Assembly: GCA_913057435.1 (NCBI GenBank)
Contig: CAJXNY010000012.1
Coordinates: 46,670-110,669 of the forward strand
Length of the DNA stretch: 64,000 nucleotides
From: an uncultured Oceanospirillaceae bacterium
Lineage (GTDB): Bacteria; Pseudomonadota; Gammaproteobacteria; Pseudomonadales; Balneatricaceae
Direction of reading: 5' to 3'
Part shown: piece by piece, positions 33,846-42,105 of the stretch
Numbering within the stretch: the stretch's first letter is position 1
How the letters are laid out: the number at the start of each line of letters is the position of its first letter
Notes under the pieces: model-generated
What the model saw: the letters and a program-made list of their open reading frames with translations, nothing else
Database searches by the model: none
What the model was told of the DNA's origin: nothing
Program-made: the position numbers and the translations under genes

Positions 33846-35909
33846 ATGTCTCAGTTCGATGCTCTGTTTCAGCCGCTGAAGATCAATAAACTGACCATCC
33901 GTAACCGTGTGGTCAGTACCGCGCACGCCGAGGTGTATGCCACCGACGGCGGTATGACGACGGACCGCTACGTTAAGTACTACGAAGAAAAAGCCAAAGG
34001 TGGCTGTGGCCTCTGTATCTGTGGTGGTTCCAGCGTGGTGTCGATCGACAGCCCGCAGAGCTGGTGGAGTTCAGTTAACCTGTCTACCGATCGCATTATC
34101 GAGCACTTCCAGAATCTGGCTGATGCCGTGCATAAGCATGGCGGCAAGATCATGATTCAGATCACCCACATGGGGCGTCGCTCCCGCTGGGATGGTGAGA
34201 ACTGGCCGAACCTGATGTCGCCATCCGGTATCCGTGAGCCGGTTCACCGTGCTACCTGTAAAGTGATTGAAGAAGAAGAGATCTGGCGCATTATCGGTGA
34301 TTTCGCTCAGGCGGCGCGCCGTGCCAAAGAAGGTGGCCTGGATGGCGTAGAGCTGTCTGCGGTACATCAGCACATGATCGATCAGTTCTGGTCGCCACGT
34401 GTTAACAAACGTACCGATCAGTGGGGCGGTACCTTCGAGAACCGTATGCGCTTTGGTATGGAAGTACTCAAAGCCGTACGTGAAGAAGTCGGCCGTGATT
34501 TTGCCGTGGGTATGCGTATCACCGGGGATGAGTTCCATCCCGATGGTCTGAACCACGATGATATGAAAGAGATCGCGACGTACTACAACGCCACCGGACT
34601 GCTGGATTACTTTGGTGTCGTGGGTTCCGGTTGTGACACGCACAACACCCTGGCCAACGTTATTCCGAACATGAGCTACCCGCCAGAGCCGTTCCTGCAT
34701 CTGGCAGCGGGTATCAAAGAAGTCGTGGATGTGCCCGTTATCCACGCTCAGAACATCAAAGACCCGAACCAGGCCCAGCGTATTCTGGAAGCCGGTTACG
34801 TGGACTTTGTCGGCATGACCCGTGCCCACATCGCTGACCCGCATATCATCGCCAAGATCAAGATGAACCAGGTGGATCAGATCCGCCAGTGTGTCGGTGC
34901 CAACTACTGTATCGACCGTCAGTACATGGGTCTGGATGTGCTGTGTATTCAGAATGCTGCGACCTCCCGTGAGTACATGGGCTTGCCGCATATCATCGAG
35001 AAAACCGATGGCCCGATCCGCAACGTGGTGGTGGTGGGTGGTGGCCCTGGTGGCATGGAATCTGCCCGAGTGGCGGCTGAACGTGGCCACAAAGTCACCC
35101 TGATTGAACGCGGCGACGAGCTGGGTGGCCAGGTGGCTATTGCGGCCAAAGCCCCGCAGCGTGATCAGATGGCGGGTATCACGCGCTGGCTGGCCATGGA
35201 GCTGGAACGTCTGGGTGTGGATATTCGTCTGGGTACGGCAGCCGATGCTGATCTGATCCGTGAATTCAAGCCCGATGTCTGTGTACTGGCCACCGGTGGT
35301 CGTCCGTTCGTGGAGCAGAATCCGGCCTGGGGCGCGGAAGAAGGGCTGGTTGTTTCCAGCTGGGATATTCTCAATGGCACCGTAGAGCCAGGCAAAAACG
35401 TGCTGATCTACGACACCATCTGTGAATTCTCCGGTATGTCTGCCGCTGATTATCTGGCGTCTAAAGGCTCGCTGGTTGAGCTGGTGACGGATGATATCAA
35501 ACCGGGTGTCGGCATTGGTGGCACCACGTTCCCGACTTACTACCGCAGCCTGTATGAGAAAGAGGTGATCATGACCTCTGATCTGCTGCTGGAAAAAGTC
35601 TACCGTGAAGGCGACAAGCTGGTGGCGGTACTGGAAAACGAATACACCGCCGCTCAGGAAGAGCGCGTTGTGGATCAGATCGTCATCGAGAACGGTACCC
35701 GTGCCAATGACGAGCTGTACTACGCACTCAAAGCAGAATCACGCAACAAGGGTCAGATTGATAACGAGACCCTGTTCGCTGCGGCACCTCAGCCCGTGCT
35801 GGCTGACGGTGGTGATGGCATGATCCTGTGGCGTCTGGGGGACTGTGTCTCTCAGCGTAACGTCCACGCCGCACTGTACGACGCCCTGCGTCTGTGTAAA
35901 GACCTGTAA
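33846..35909 (+). CDS. dgcA: Dimethylglycine demethylase subunit DgcA (OYE-type flavoprotein)
   Basis: 687 residues. An N-terminal old-yellow-enzyme barrel (about 1-370; 'LFQPLKINKLTIRNRVVSTAH', 'QITHMGRRSRWDG', 'VELSAVHQHMIDQFWSP') is joined to C-terminal FAD/NAD-type Rossmann domains ('NVVVVGGGPGGMESARVAAERG'). This is the trimethylamine-dehydrogenase architecture. The Fe-S motif region reads 'CVGANYCIDRQYMGLDVLC': three cysteines remain, with Ala at the second ligand position of the TMADH motif. It demethylates dimethylglycine to sarcosine, releasing formaldehyde. The ATG at 33846 is chosen after AAGGTGG; a GTG at 33834 is less likely. Confidence 0.93.
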   Translation: MSQFDALFQPLKINKLTIRNRVVSTAHAEVYATDGGMTTDRYVKYYEEKAKGGCGLCICGGSSVVSIDSPQSWWSSVNLSTDRIIEHFQNLADAVHKHGGKIMIQITHMGRRSRWDGENWPNLMSPSGIREPVHRATCKVIEEEEIWRIIGDFAQAARRAKEGGLDGVELSAVHQHMIDQFWSPRVNKRTDQWGGTFENRMRFGMEVLKAVREEVGRDFAVGMRITGDEFHPDGLNHDDMKEIATYYNATGLLDYFGVVGSGCDTHNTLANVIPNMSYPPEPFLHLAAGIKEVVDVPVIHAQNIKDPNQAQRILEAGYVDFVGMTRAHIADPHIIAKIKMNQVDQIRQCVGANYCIDRQYMGLDVLCIQNAATSREYMGLPHIIEKTDGPIRNVVVVGGGPGGMESARVAAERGHKVTLIERGDELGGQVAIAAKAPQRDQMAGITRWLAMELERLGVDIRLGTAADADLIREFKPDVCVLATGGRPFVEQNPAWGAEEGLVVSSWDILNGTVEPGKNVLIYDTICEFSGMSAADYLASKGSLVELVTDDIKPGVGIGGTTFPTYYRSLYEKEVIMTSDLLLEKVYREGDKLVAVLENEYTAAQEERVVDQIVIENGTRANDELYYALKAESRNKGQIDNETLFAAAPQPVLADGGDGMILWRLGDCVSQRNVHAALYDALRLCKDL

Positions 35910-35976
35910 AGACCCGCCGCCGCAGCTGGCGTCCTGCCAGCTGTCGCACGGCATCCTTTACCCGCGATCTAATTCC

Positions 35977-35999
35977 GGCGGCTTCGGCCGCCGCCTTTT
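35977..35999 (+). terminator. Attenuator-like hairpin between dgcA and dgcB
   Basis: Stem GGCGGC / GCCGCC with an extra-stable TTCG loop, then GCCTTTTG. It is probably a partial terminator within the operon, lowering dgcB-etf expression relative to dgcA. Confidence 0.5.
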
Positions 36000-36014
36000 G
36001 CAAGAGGGCAGACT

Positions 36015-37928
36015 ATGATCCTCGACGGATTACTCCCTGTTCTGATTTCTGTGGCACTGGCCCTGCTGGCGATCGGCGCGTTGCGTCGTATCAGCCTGTG
36101 GCGTGCTGGTCAGCCCGAGTCGGTCAATATTATTGCCGGTCTGATGGCCGTTCCGCGTCGCTATATGGTGGATCTGCACCATGTCGTTGAACGCGACAAG
36201 TACATGTCGAACACCCACGTTGCCACGGCGGGTGGTTTTGTCCTGTCCATGGTGCTGATTATTCTGGTGCATCTGGTCGGGCTGGATAACAGCCTGCTGG
36301 CCTGGGCGCTGCTGGCATCAACGGCGCTGATGTTCATCGGTGCGGTGTTTGTGTACAAGCGTCGCCAGAACCCGCCATCACGGCTGTCGAAAGGCGCCTG
36401 GATGCGGTTGCCAAAAAGCCTGCTGAGCTTCGCTGCTACGTTCTTTATCGTGACCTTGCCTGCGGCGGGTCTGCTACCTGTTAATTTCGGTGGCTGGGTA
36501 CTGGCGCTGGTGTTGATGGCCGGTATTGTGCTGGGCCTGGGCGAACTGCTGTTCGGCATGGGCTGGGGCGGGCCGATGAAGCACGCCTTCGCCGGTGCGC
36601 TGCATCTGGCGTTCCATCGCCGTGCTGAGCGCTTTGGCGGCGGTCGTTCAACGGGGCTGAAGCCGGTCAACCTGACCGCGAAGATCCTTGGTGTATCCAA
36701 GCCTTCGGATTTCAAATGGAACCAGCTGCTGGGCTTCGATGCCTGTGTGCAGTGTGGCCGTTGTGAAGCGGTGTGTCCGGCCTTTGCGGCAGGTCAGCCA
36801 CTGAACCCGAAAAAACTGATTCAGGATATGGTGGTGGGTCTGGCCGGTGGCAGCGATGCCAACTATGCCGGTAGTGCCTACCCTGGTAAAGATGTCGGCA
36901 ACGCCAAAGGTGGCCCGACTCAGGTGATCACTGAAGGGCTGGTGAGCCCGGAAACGCTGTGGTCCTGCACCACCTGTCGTGCCTGTGTAGAAGAGTGCCC
37001 GATGGTGATCGAGCATGTGGATGCGATCGTTGATATGCGTCGTTTCCTGACTCTGGAGAAGGGCGATACCCCGAACAAGGGTGCTGAAACGCTGGAAAAC
37101 CTGATCGCCACCGATAATCCGAACGGGTTTGCGCCAGCTAGCCGGATGAACTGGGCAGCGGATCAGAACCTGCGGGTGATGGCCGATGTGAAAGACGTGG
37201 ATGTGCTGTTCTGGGTCAGCGATGGTGCCTTTGATATGCGCAGCCAGCGTATTCTGCGGGCCTTCGTCAAGCTGCTCAAAGCCGCTAACGTCGACTTTGC
37301 GGTACTGGGTGATGAAGAGCGTGACTCCGGTGACGTCGCCCGTCGTCTGGGTGATGATGCGACCTTCCAGAGCCTGGCAAAACGCAATATCGAAACGCTG
37401 AGCAAATACAGGTTCAACCGTATTGTGACCACCGACCCCCATGCTTTCCATGTACTGAAAAACGAGTACAAGGATTTCTACCCGGACGGTCAGGCACCTG
37501 AATACGAGGTGTTCCACCACACCACCTTTATCAACGAGCTGGTGAAAGCCAGTGCGCTGAAACTGGACATGTACAAAGGTGGCACCGTGACCTATCACGA
37601 CCCTTGTTACCTGGGTCGCTACAACGGTGAGTATGACTCGCCGCGTGAGCTGCTGGCCGAGCTGGGTATTGAACTGGCTGAAATGGAACGCTCCGGTTTC
37701 CGCTCCCGCTGTTGTGGCGGTGGTGGTGGCGCGCCGATCACTGATATTCCGGGTGAACGTCGTATTGCCGATATGCGTATGGAAGATGCCGTCGCGACCG
37801 GTGCTGAACTGGTGGCCGTAGGCTGTCAGCAGTGTACGGCGATGCTGGAAGGGGTGGTTGAACCGCGACCTGAAATCAAGGATATCGCTGAGATTGTGGT
37901 CGAAAGCCTGATCGAGGAGGTGCACTGA
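36015..37928 (+). CDS. dgcB: Dimethylglycine demethylase subunit DgcB, membrane Fe-S protein (DUF3483)
   Basis: 637 residues. About six membrane segments occupy the first 200 residues (DUF3483). Two 4Fe-4S ferredoxin motifs follow: 'CVQCGRCEAVCPAF' near 245 and 'CTTCRACVEECPMVIEHVDA' near 325. The C-terminal CCG domains of heterodisulfide-reductase type carry 'YHDPCYLGRYNG', 'SRCCGGGGGAP' and 'VGCQQC'. It probably takes electrons from DgcA and/or the ETF and passes them to the quinone pool at the membrane. The stop overlaps the etfA start (TGATG), so translation is coupled. Confidence 0.93.
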   Translation: MILDGLLPVLISVALALLAIGALRRISLWRAGQPESVNIIAGLMAVPRRYMVDLHHVVERDKYMSNTHVATAGGFVLSMVLIILVHLVGLDNSLLAWALLASTALMFIGAVFVYKRRQNPPSRLSKGAWMRLPKSLLSFAATFFIVTLPAAGLLPVNFGGWVLALVLMAGIVLGLGELLFGMGWGGPMKHAFAGALHLAFHRRAERFGGGRSTGLKPVNLTAKILGVSKPSDFKWNQLLGFDACVQCGRCEAVCPAFAAGQPLNPKKLIQDMVVGLAGGSDANYAGSAYPGKDVGNAKGGPTQVITEGLVSPETLWSCTTCRACVEECPMVIEHVDAIVDMRRFLTLEKGDTPNKGAETLENLIATDNPNGFAPASRMNWAADQNLRVMADVKDVDVLFWVSDGAFDMRSQRILRAFVKLLKAANVDFAVLGDEERDSGDVARRLGDDATFQSLAKRNIETLSKYRFNRIVTTDPHAFHVLKNEYKDFYPDGQAPEYEVFHHTTFINELVKASALKLDMYKGGTVTYHDPCYLGRYNGEYDSPRELLAELGIELAEMERSGFRSRCCGGGGGAPITDIPGERRIADMRMEDAVATGAELVAVGCQQCTAMLEGVVEPRPEIKDIAEIVVESLIEEVH

Positions 37929-39190
37929 TGAGTGATTTGATCAGAAGAGACCCACGTACCGAGTGGATCGCCCGTAACCGGCTGCATCCTCTCCATGGTG
38001 AGGCCCTTTTTTCTACGAGCGGGCACCCGGTGGGTGATGTGCGCGGCCCAAGCGGGCTGCTGCGCAAGAACCCGCACGGGGTTGGCTTTATCGGCCCCAA
38101 CGGCATCAAGCGTATTGACCGGCTGGCGATCCAGCTGGGCGAAAGCGGCCCGCAGGGTGGTCAGCGCCGTGGTGCTAAAGCGGCTGTTGAAGTTCAGCTG
38201 CCGCTGGTCACCGTGGAGTCCCCGGACTTCTACGTGGTGGCGGTGCTGGATATGGTGGGCGGTCGTCTGACCGGCCACGATAAGGATGTACTGGGCCAGG
38301 GCCATAAACTGGTTGCCGCCACTGAAGGCAAGGGCGCTGTTGTCGCCGTGACCTTTGGCGACAGTAAAGAAGAGGGCTTTGATAAGGCCGGTGTGGACCG
38401 TCTGATTCAGTTCCGCGGTGAGCAGTACGATGGCTACAGCCCGGAACAGCGTGTAACGGCGCTGGAAGCGGTGGAGCGTGAGCTGGACCCGGAATACTGG
38501 CTGTTCCCGGACAGCATTGCCGGTGGTCAGGAACTGGGTTGCCGACTGGCAGCCCGGCTGGGCGAGCGCCCGGCCACCCAGGCCTGGCAGGTGGATGCGT
38601 TCACCAGCCTGTGTCGCGGTGGCAGCCAGCGCATTGATATCAGCCGTGAAACACCACGGCTGCTGTTGCTGGGCGAAGAGTGTGCCGATCAGATTGATGA
38701 GACCCGCCATGAAGCGGTGGTTATCGAGCTGGCCAGCGTACCCGCGAGCCTGTCACGCATTGAAGACTGCGGTGCCGTGGATGTTGACCCGAGCCAGGTG
38801 CCGCTGGGCGAGGCTGAATTTATTCTGTCCGCCGGTAACGGTATCCATGACTGGGATCAGTTCCACCAGGCGGCAGAGACTCTACGGGCGACCGAAGGTG
38901 CCAGCCGTGTGGCGGTGGATGATGGCTTTATGCCACGTCACCGTCAGGTGGGTGCCACCGGCACCTGGGTGACCGCGCGTGTCTATGTGGCGGTGGGTAT
39001 CTCCGGTGCGATTCAGCATATGCAGGGGATTGGCCAGTGCGACAAGGTGGTGGCGATCAACAGCGATGCCGGTTGTGACATGGTGAAACGGGCTGATCTG
39101 AGTGTGATCGGTGATAGCCAGCAGATTCTGGCTGAGCTGATCCGCCTGGTCGAAAGCCGTCAGCAGGGAGGGGCAGAAGATGCAGCCTGA
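37928..39190 (+). CDS. etfA: Electron transfer flavoprotein alpha subunit of the dgc operon
   Basis: 420 residues, about 100 longer than housekeeping EtfA. The C-terminal FAD domain is standard ('VGATGTWVTARVYVAVGISG', 'AIQHMQGIGQCDKVVAINSD'). The N-terminal 90 residues ('RRDPRTEWIARNRLHPLHGE', 'GPSGLLRKNPHGVGFIGPNG') are an extension found in the dimethylglycine-linked ETF type. It accepts electrons from the demethylase as an EtfAB heterodimer. It overlaps dgcB by one base and etfB by 11 bases. Confidence 0.92.
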   Translation: MSDLIRRDPRTEWIARNRLHPLHGEALFSTSGHPVGDVRGPSGLLRKNPHGVGFIGPNGIKRIDRLAIQLGESGPQGGQRRGAKAAVEVQLPLVTVESPDFYVVAVLDMVGGRLTGHDKDVLGQGHKLVAATEGKGAVVAVTFGDSKEEGFDKAGVDRLIQFRGEQYDGYSPEQRVTALEAVERELDPEYWLFPDSIAGGQELGCRLAARLGERPATQAWQVDAFTSLCRGGSQRIDISRETPRLLLLGEECADQIDETRHEAVVIELASVPASLSRIEDCGAVDVDPSQVPLGEAEFILSAGNGIHDWDQFHQAAETLRATEGASRVAVDDGFMPRHRQVGATGTWVTARVYVAVGISGAIQHMQGIGQCDKVVAINSDAGCDMVKRADLSVIGDSQQILAELIRLVESRQQGGAEDAA

Positions 39191-39971
39191 TCTGAGTGCG
39201 AAGAGTTTGAAAGTCACCAGCCTGATCTCCGTTGGTCAGCACCCGAAGTCCGGCCGTGCGCGCCGGGCTGAACAGGATGCCCGCGCCGTCGAGCTGGGGC
39301 TAACCCTCAGTGACGATCAACTGGAAATGCTCCATGTCGGTAGCGGTGACAAAACCGTTATGCGCAGCTACCTGGGCATGGGCCTGCCAAAAATGACCCT
39401 GCTCAAGCAGGGTGACCGTGGTGATGCGGTGCCGGTGCTCTGTGATTATCTGGCGACCCATGCCCCCGATATTCTGCTGACCGGTGTTCGGGCAGAGAGT
39501 GGCGAAGCCTCCGGTATGCTGCCGTTTCTGCTGGCGGAAAAACTGGGCTGGCCGCTGGTCAGTCGCATCGCTGAAATTGGTGAGGTGAATGATGGTGTGG
39601 CGGAGGTGCTGCAGGCACTTCCGCGTGGTCAACGTCGGGCGATTAAAGTCCGCCTGCCGTTTGTAGCCTCGGTGGATAATGCTGCTGCTGAACCACGCCA
39701 GAGTGCCTTTGGTCCGGGCCAGCGGGCCGGGATTAACGATATGCCGGTGGCGGGTGGTGACGATGTTGTGCGTAGTGGCTGGGAGGAATCGCCCGCTCGG
39801 AAAAAACCGAAGCGTCTGAAAGTGGTGAAAGCCAAAACGGCTGCCGATCGCTTTAAAGCGGCCACAGCCAAAGCCTCTGGCGGTGGCGGTAAAGTACTGA
39901 AGAAAGAAAGTCCTGCTGAACAGGCTCAGGCGGTTCTGGACTTGCTGATCGAAGAGGGTGTGGTGCGTTAA
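39180..39971 (+). CDS. etfB: Electron transfer flavoprotein beta subunit of the dgc operon
   Basis: 263 residues. EtfB fold: 'SLISVGQHPKSGRARRAEQDARAVELG', 'DILLTGVRAESGEASGMLPFLLAEKLGW'. It departs from housekeeping EtfB in its N-terminus and in a basic C-terminal tail (about 195-245) rich in Lys and Ala/Gly. Gene order etfA-etfB with 11-bp overlap is the reverse of the usual etfBA order, as in other betaine-linked ETFs. A terminator follows. Confidence 0.88.
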   Translation: MQPDLSAKSLKVTSLISVGQHPKSGRARRAEQDARAVELGLTLSDDQLEMLHVGSGDKTVMRSYLGMGLPKMTLLKQGDRGDAVPVLCDYLATHAPDILLTGVRAESGEASGMLPFLLAEKLGWPLVSRIAEIGEVNDGVAEVLQALPRGQRRAIKVRLPFVASVDNAAAEPRQSAFGPGQRAGINDMPVAGGDDVVRSGWEESPARKKPKRLKVVKAKTAADRFKAATAKASGGGGKVLKKESPAEQAQAVLDLLIEEGVVR

Positions 39972-40004
39972 TTTCCTTGTGATAATGAAGGTTGTTGTCT
40001 ACAG

Positions 40005-40037
40005 CCAGCGTCGCCTTGTGTGCCGCTGGTTTTTTTG
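40005..40037 (+). terminator. Terminator of the dgc-etf operon
   Basis: Stem CCAGCG / CGCTGG with a 13-nt loop, immediately followed by a T-run of eight. Confidence 0.7.
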
Positions 40038-40241
40038 TCTGTATTGTGAAGTCTGGCTTGGGGTTTTTATGGGCGTGCATTGCGTCGATTGCTATTCTCT
40101 GGTCTCATACGCGCTAATTGTGTAATGCGTTTTCTTAGTTACCCGTCTGTGTTTGCAGCGGCAGGACACCGCAATATGTAAAGGCCTTTATTGCTGTTTG
40201 GCTGGCGCATGTTTGTGGTTAGCAAGGATTGAGTTGATACC

Positions 40242-41966
40242 GTGACCAGTTTATCCCCCTTTGCGGCATTGTGCCGTGTCTGCTTTATCGTAACCCGTTT
40301 CCTGATGATGTTTAGCGCTCTAGGTAGTTTCATCGTCCCTCCGGCACTTGCGTCCATACCTCCGCCAGCTGAACCTAAAAACATTGTTGTACTGGCGTCT
40401 TTTGACCAGGCACTGCCCTGGACACAAAGCTTTATCGCCGGGCTGACGGCTGAACGCAAACGGCTTAATGAGCAAATTGATTTCTTCTTTGAATTTATCG
40501 ATCAGCGTCGGCTGGGTGAGAAGGTGCCTGAACAGATGCAGGCAGATTACCTCAAGGCAAAGTACTCGGACCGGACAATTGATGCCGTTATCATTGAGTC
40601 CCGCTATGCACAGAAATTCGTCGAGAACCAGGGCGAATATGTGTTTGGCAGTGTGCCTTATATTTTGATGTCCGGCGTCAAAGGTGATCGCTCTAAGCTG
40701 GCGGTTTCAACCCAGGTTACCAACGGTGACTGGTTACCAGGCAATGCGGCACTGTTGAAGTATATGCACCCGGATGCCAAGAGCATTGTCATTGCCAGCG
40801 GGAGTTCCGGGTTGGCAAAAAACATTGTCGGAAAGCTGATGCCTGCGTTTGAAAAGGCCTTTCCAGCGCTGACCATTCAGCAGTTGACGGATTTGCCACT
40901 GGATGAACTCAAACTGGCCCTGTCTCAGCTACCGGAGGGGACCATCGTGCTGTATACCCTCTACTTCCGCGCCCCTAACGGAGCTCGCTATACTCCCCGT
41001 GATGTGGCCTATGATCTGGCGGCAGTTACCCCGGTGCCGATGTATGGGCTCTATCGGACTTACATTGGCAGTGGCGTGATTGGCGGTAATATGGCAAGCC
41101 CTGAGCAGTCGGCAAAAGACACGCTAAACGCTGCTCTCCGGTTGATTGCCAATGGCGCTGCACTGCCTTTACGGCCGAGAAGTGTCTACTCCCGTGTGGT
41201 GATGGATGCCCGCGTGATGGGCAAGGCTGGGATTTCAAAAGACCAGTTACCGCCGGGCAGTGAAGTGTTATTTGAGCAGCCGCCGTTCTATAAAACCTAC
41301 TTTGTCGAAACCGTCAGCCTGTTCAGTTTTATGTTAGTCATGTTGATTGCACTGGTGGTGACACTGGGGCTCTACCTGCAAAAACGACGTTACTCAATGG
41401 CGTTGTTGCAGAATAAGAATATGCTGGAATTACGGGTGGAGCAGCGCACTGAAGCGTTACAGCAGATGGCGATGACGGATCATTTGACGGGGCTGGCCAA
41501 CCGGGCGGCGTTCTACCGTACCCTGAATCAGCATGTTGAAGCGCGGGGCTGCTTTGTTGTTGCGGTGATGGATATCGATTTCTTCAAGAAAATTAATGAT
41601 AGTTACGGCCATCCGGTTGGTGATAGAGCATTGCAGGCCTTTGCCCAGTGCTGCCAGCAGAGTCTCAGACCGCAGGACCGCCTTGGTCGTGTTGGCGGGG
41701 AGGAGTTTGCCTGTATTCTGCCTGATACTCAGCTTGATAGCGCAGTACAGATACTGGAGCAGCTGTGTCACGATGTGGCTGCATGGAACATACCTCTGGA
41801 TAATGGGACGCAGATCCAGCAGACCGTCAGTATCGGCCTGATTGAGAACAATGATCAGTCTCGCGATGGTGATGCGCTGCTGCAGCAGGCCGACCGGCAG
41901 CTGTACCTTGCTAAAAGTTCGGGTAAGAACAGAGTGTGTTACGCAACGCCAACGGGGCCAGCCTGA
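40242..41966 (+). CDS. Diguanylate cyclase with periplasmic binding-protein-like sensor (copy 1)
   Basis: 574 residues, GTG start. A signal/anchor sequence (about 8-33) is followed by an ABC-substrate-binding-like domain (PF04392 type, about 45-340; 'KNIVVLASFDQALPW', 'FIDQRRLGEKVP', 'IGSGVIGGNMASPEQSAKDT'), one membrane helix (about 360-382), and a cytoplasmic GGDEF domain: 'DHLTGLANRAAFYRTL', 'MDIDFFKKINDSYGHPVGD', active site 'GRVGGEEF', with the inhibitory RxxD site ('RPQD') five residues before. It should make c-di-GMP in response to a periplasmic ligand. It is a tandem duplicate of the next gene. Confidence 0.9.
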   Translation: MTSLSPFAALCRVCFIVTRFLMMFSALGSFIVPPALASIPPPAEPKNIVVLASFDQALPWTQSFIAGLTAERKRLNEQIDFFFEFIDQRRLGEKVPEQMQADYLKAKYSDRTIDAVIIESRYAQKFVENQGEYVFGSVPYILMSGVKGDRSKLAVSTQVTNGDWLPGNAALLKYMHPDAKSIVIASGSSGLAKNIVGKLMPAFEKAFPALTIQQLTDLPLDELKLALSQLPEGTIVLYTLYFRAPNGARYTPRDVAYDLAAVTPVPMYGLYRTYIGSGVIGGNMASPEQSAKDTLNAALRLIANGAALPLRPRSVYSRVVMDARVMGKAGISKDQLPPGSEVLFEQPPFYKTYFVETVSLFSFMLVMLIALVVTLGLYLQKRRYSMALLQNKNMLELRVEQRTEALQQMAMTDHLTGLANRAAFYRTLNQHVEARGCFVVAVMDIDFFKKINDSYGHPVGDRALQAFAQCCQQSLRPQDRLGRVGGEEFACILPDTQLDSAVQILEQLCHDVAAWNIPLDNGTQIQQTVSIGLIENNDQSRDGDALLQQADRQLYLAKSSGKNRVCYATPTGPA

Positions 41967-42105
41967 TTGATCTGGCGCCTGGTATCGTTGCCAGCAGCGC
42001 GATGACAGTGTAATCGGGTCAGAGAATGTCTTTGTGCAAGCAGAACATAATGGAACGGCTTCAGTTATTTTTCTTAAGGTAGCTGGGTGGCCGTGTTTAG
42101 CATGG

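Noticed and set aside
36648..37925. 425-codon minus-strand frame opposite dgcB
   Set aside because: Shadow frame of a GC-rich conserved gene.
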